A stretch of DNA of 14,104 nt from CF-13 sp035279665 (lineage in GTDB: Bacteria > Chloroflexota > Dormibacteria > CF-121): positions 1-14,104 of the forward strand of contig DATEHI010000070.1 of NCBI GenBank assembly GCA_035279665.1, given 5' to 3'. The notes under the pieces were generated by a model. That model saw nothing but the letters and a program-made list of their open reading frames with translations. It ran no database searches and was not told the origin of the DNA. The translations under genes were made by a program, and so were the position numbers. Each line of letters begins with the position of its first letter. Position 1 is the first letter of the stretch. Positions 13,394 to 14,104 of this stretch are shown piece by piece.

Positions 13394-14104
13394 GTGCACC
13401 GTCGGTTCCACGGCAGGGTTGTCGCGGCCGGCCTATTGGCGCTCGCTCCCCTGATGCCGCTACCGGCGGCGGCTTCCGAGTCGCCGGCCCACCACCCCAT
13501 GAGCGCCGGGCTGTTTGCCACTCGGGGCGCCAGCGTAGAGACCCCCTCCCTAACCCTCCCCCTGAGGGGGAGGGAATTCGCTGCAGCAAGCGGCAGGAAT
13601 TCAAAAGCCGGCGCCCGGGTCTCGCCTCGGGCGTCGGTGTTGGCGCCAGAGATCCAGGTCAGCCCCGCCAACCCATACGACTACAGCACGACGGCGATCG
13701 CCCTCGATCCCACCGATCCAACCATCCTGTACGCCTCCGCCAACAATGCGAGCTCTCCCCACGTTGTCGGATTCGTCAGTGGGGATGACGGCGCGAGCTG
13801 GGGTCTGACGCTCCCTCCGCGGGCTGACAGCGGGCCCACGGCTGGGACGTTCTTCCCGTCCGCGGTATTCGACGCCCGAGGAGAGCTCTATCAGACATAT
13901 ATGTCGTACGCAATCAGTGGGGGTCAGCTGCACTCGCAGATCGTGGTCGCCCGGTCCACCAATAAGGGGGAAACCTGGGAACACGCCGTCGTTATCGAGC
14001 CGCCAGGTTCTGTGCCGGAGCGGCCGAGCATCACCGTCGACCACGGATCAGGCCGTTTTCATAACCGGCTCTATGTGGCCTACAACACCAATCCGTCAGC
14101 GGAC
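13394..14104 (+). CDS. Secreted Asp-box (BNR/sialidase-like) propeller protein, partial
   Basis: GTG 13394 has GGGAGG 6 nt upstream and opens 237 codons that run off the window end. A signal peptide covers about 1-27 (basic start, VVAAGLLALAPLMPL core, PAAA cleavage zone). A low-complexity linker follows to about 84, then a beta-propeller-like domain begins at PEIQVSPANPYDYSTTAIAL. Two Asp-boxes (SxDxGxTW type) are visible: SGDDGASW (129-136) and STNKGETW (188-195). Such repeats occur in sialidases and in many other secreted propellers, so sialidase activity is not established; the catalytic Arg triad cannot be judged from this part. Residues 49-61 are encoded by a palindromic repeat. The protein probably acts outside the cell. 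Confidence 0.82.
   Translation, partial: MHRRFHGRVVAAGLLALAPLMPLPAAASESPAHHPMSAGLFATRGASVETPSLTLPLRGREFAAASGRNSKAGARVSPRASVLAPEIQVSPANPYDYSTTAIALDPTDPTILYASANNASSPHVVGFVSGDDGASWGLTLPPRADSGPTAGTFFPSAVFDARGELYQTYMSYAISGGQLHSQIVVARSTNKGETWEHAVVIEPPGSVPERPSITVDHGSGRFHNRLYVAYNTNPSAD
13541..13576. repeat. Palindromic repeat copy inside the Asp-box protein gene
   Basis: ACCCCCTCCCTAACCCTCCC leads into a perfect stem CCCTCCCCC-TGA-GGGGGAGGG (13554-13574). It is in frame in the linker between signal peptide and propeller and is read as PSLTLPLRGRE, close to PTLPRERGRE from the aminotransferase copy. Confidence 0.8.

Noticed and set aside
4106..13576. CRISPR array or transposon-borne inverted repeats as explanation of the palindromes
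   Set aside because: Copies are far apart and irregular, have no regular spacers, and no cas or transposase gene is present.
13255..13788. 177-codon plus-strand frame from 13255
   Set aside because: It is Arg/Pro-rich without domains and conflicts with the GTG 13394 frame, which has a ribosome site, signal peptide and Asp-boxes.

Overview
This is a GC-rich bacterial window with GTG-rich gene starts. It carries a coenzyme-F420-type luciferase-like oxidoreductase, a family-5 substrate-binding lipoprotein, large secreted beta-propeller proteins and many short G/C palindromic repeats. Together these suggest a soil-type Chloroflexota/Dormibacterota-like or actinobacterial organism. That is inference; no rRNA or lineage marker is present.

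Left part (1-4100). A class I/II aminotransferase-fold gene runs leftward off the window edge. Its cofactor site appears to have been replaced residue by residue: Asn to Phe, Asp to Trp, Tyr to Phe and the Schiff-base Lys to Leu. It is divergent from an ArsR-type winged-helix regulator. That regulator converges on a solitary peptide/nickel-type ABC substrate-binding lipoprotein, with a strong GC hairpin between the two. No permease genes are present.

Middle (4100-8230, minus strand). Two secreted proteins lie in tandem. One is a C39-like cysteine peptidase. The other is a 994-residue protein made of a seven-blade beta-propeller, an IPT/TIG domain and three tandem copies of a ~145-residue domain I do not recognise. 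Between them is a promoter-like sequence with a 20-nt spacer filled by a perfect inverted repeat, an arrangement reminiscent of MerR-regulated promoters.

Right part (8307-12685, plus strand). A compact sugar operon encodes a Gfo/Idh/MocA oxidoreductase, a left-handed beta-helix acyltransferase, a DegT/EryC1-type aminotransferase and a family-2 glycosyltransferase, followed by an LLM-class oxidoreductase. The first three match, in order and in type, the WbpB-WbpD-WbpE route that builds 3-acetamido sugars on UDP-GlcNAc-uronic acid. The aminotransferase seems to start at CTG, overlapping the previous stop as CTGA.

Right end (12686-14104). This holds a small two-helix membrane protein with a possible overlapping leader ORF, a relic of a second LLM C-terminus, and the start of a secreted Asp-box (sialidase-like) propeller that runs off the window.

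Throughout, a short palindromic repeat (consensus near CCCCCACCCTAACCCTCCCCC, loop, GGGGGAGGG) occurs between genes and also in frame inside genes. It forms the linkers behind two signal peptides and the last residues and stop codon of the sugar aminotransferase. No tRNA, rRNA, CRISPR or transposase was seen, and there is no gene-free stretch longer than about 220 bases.
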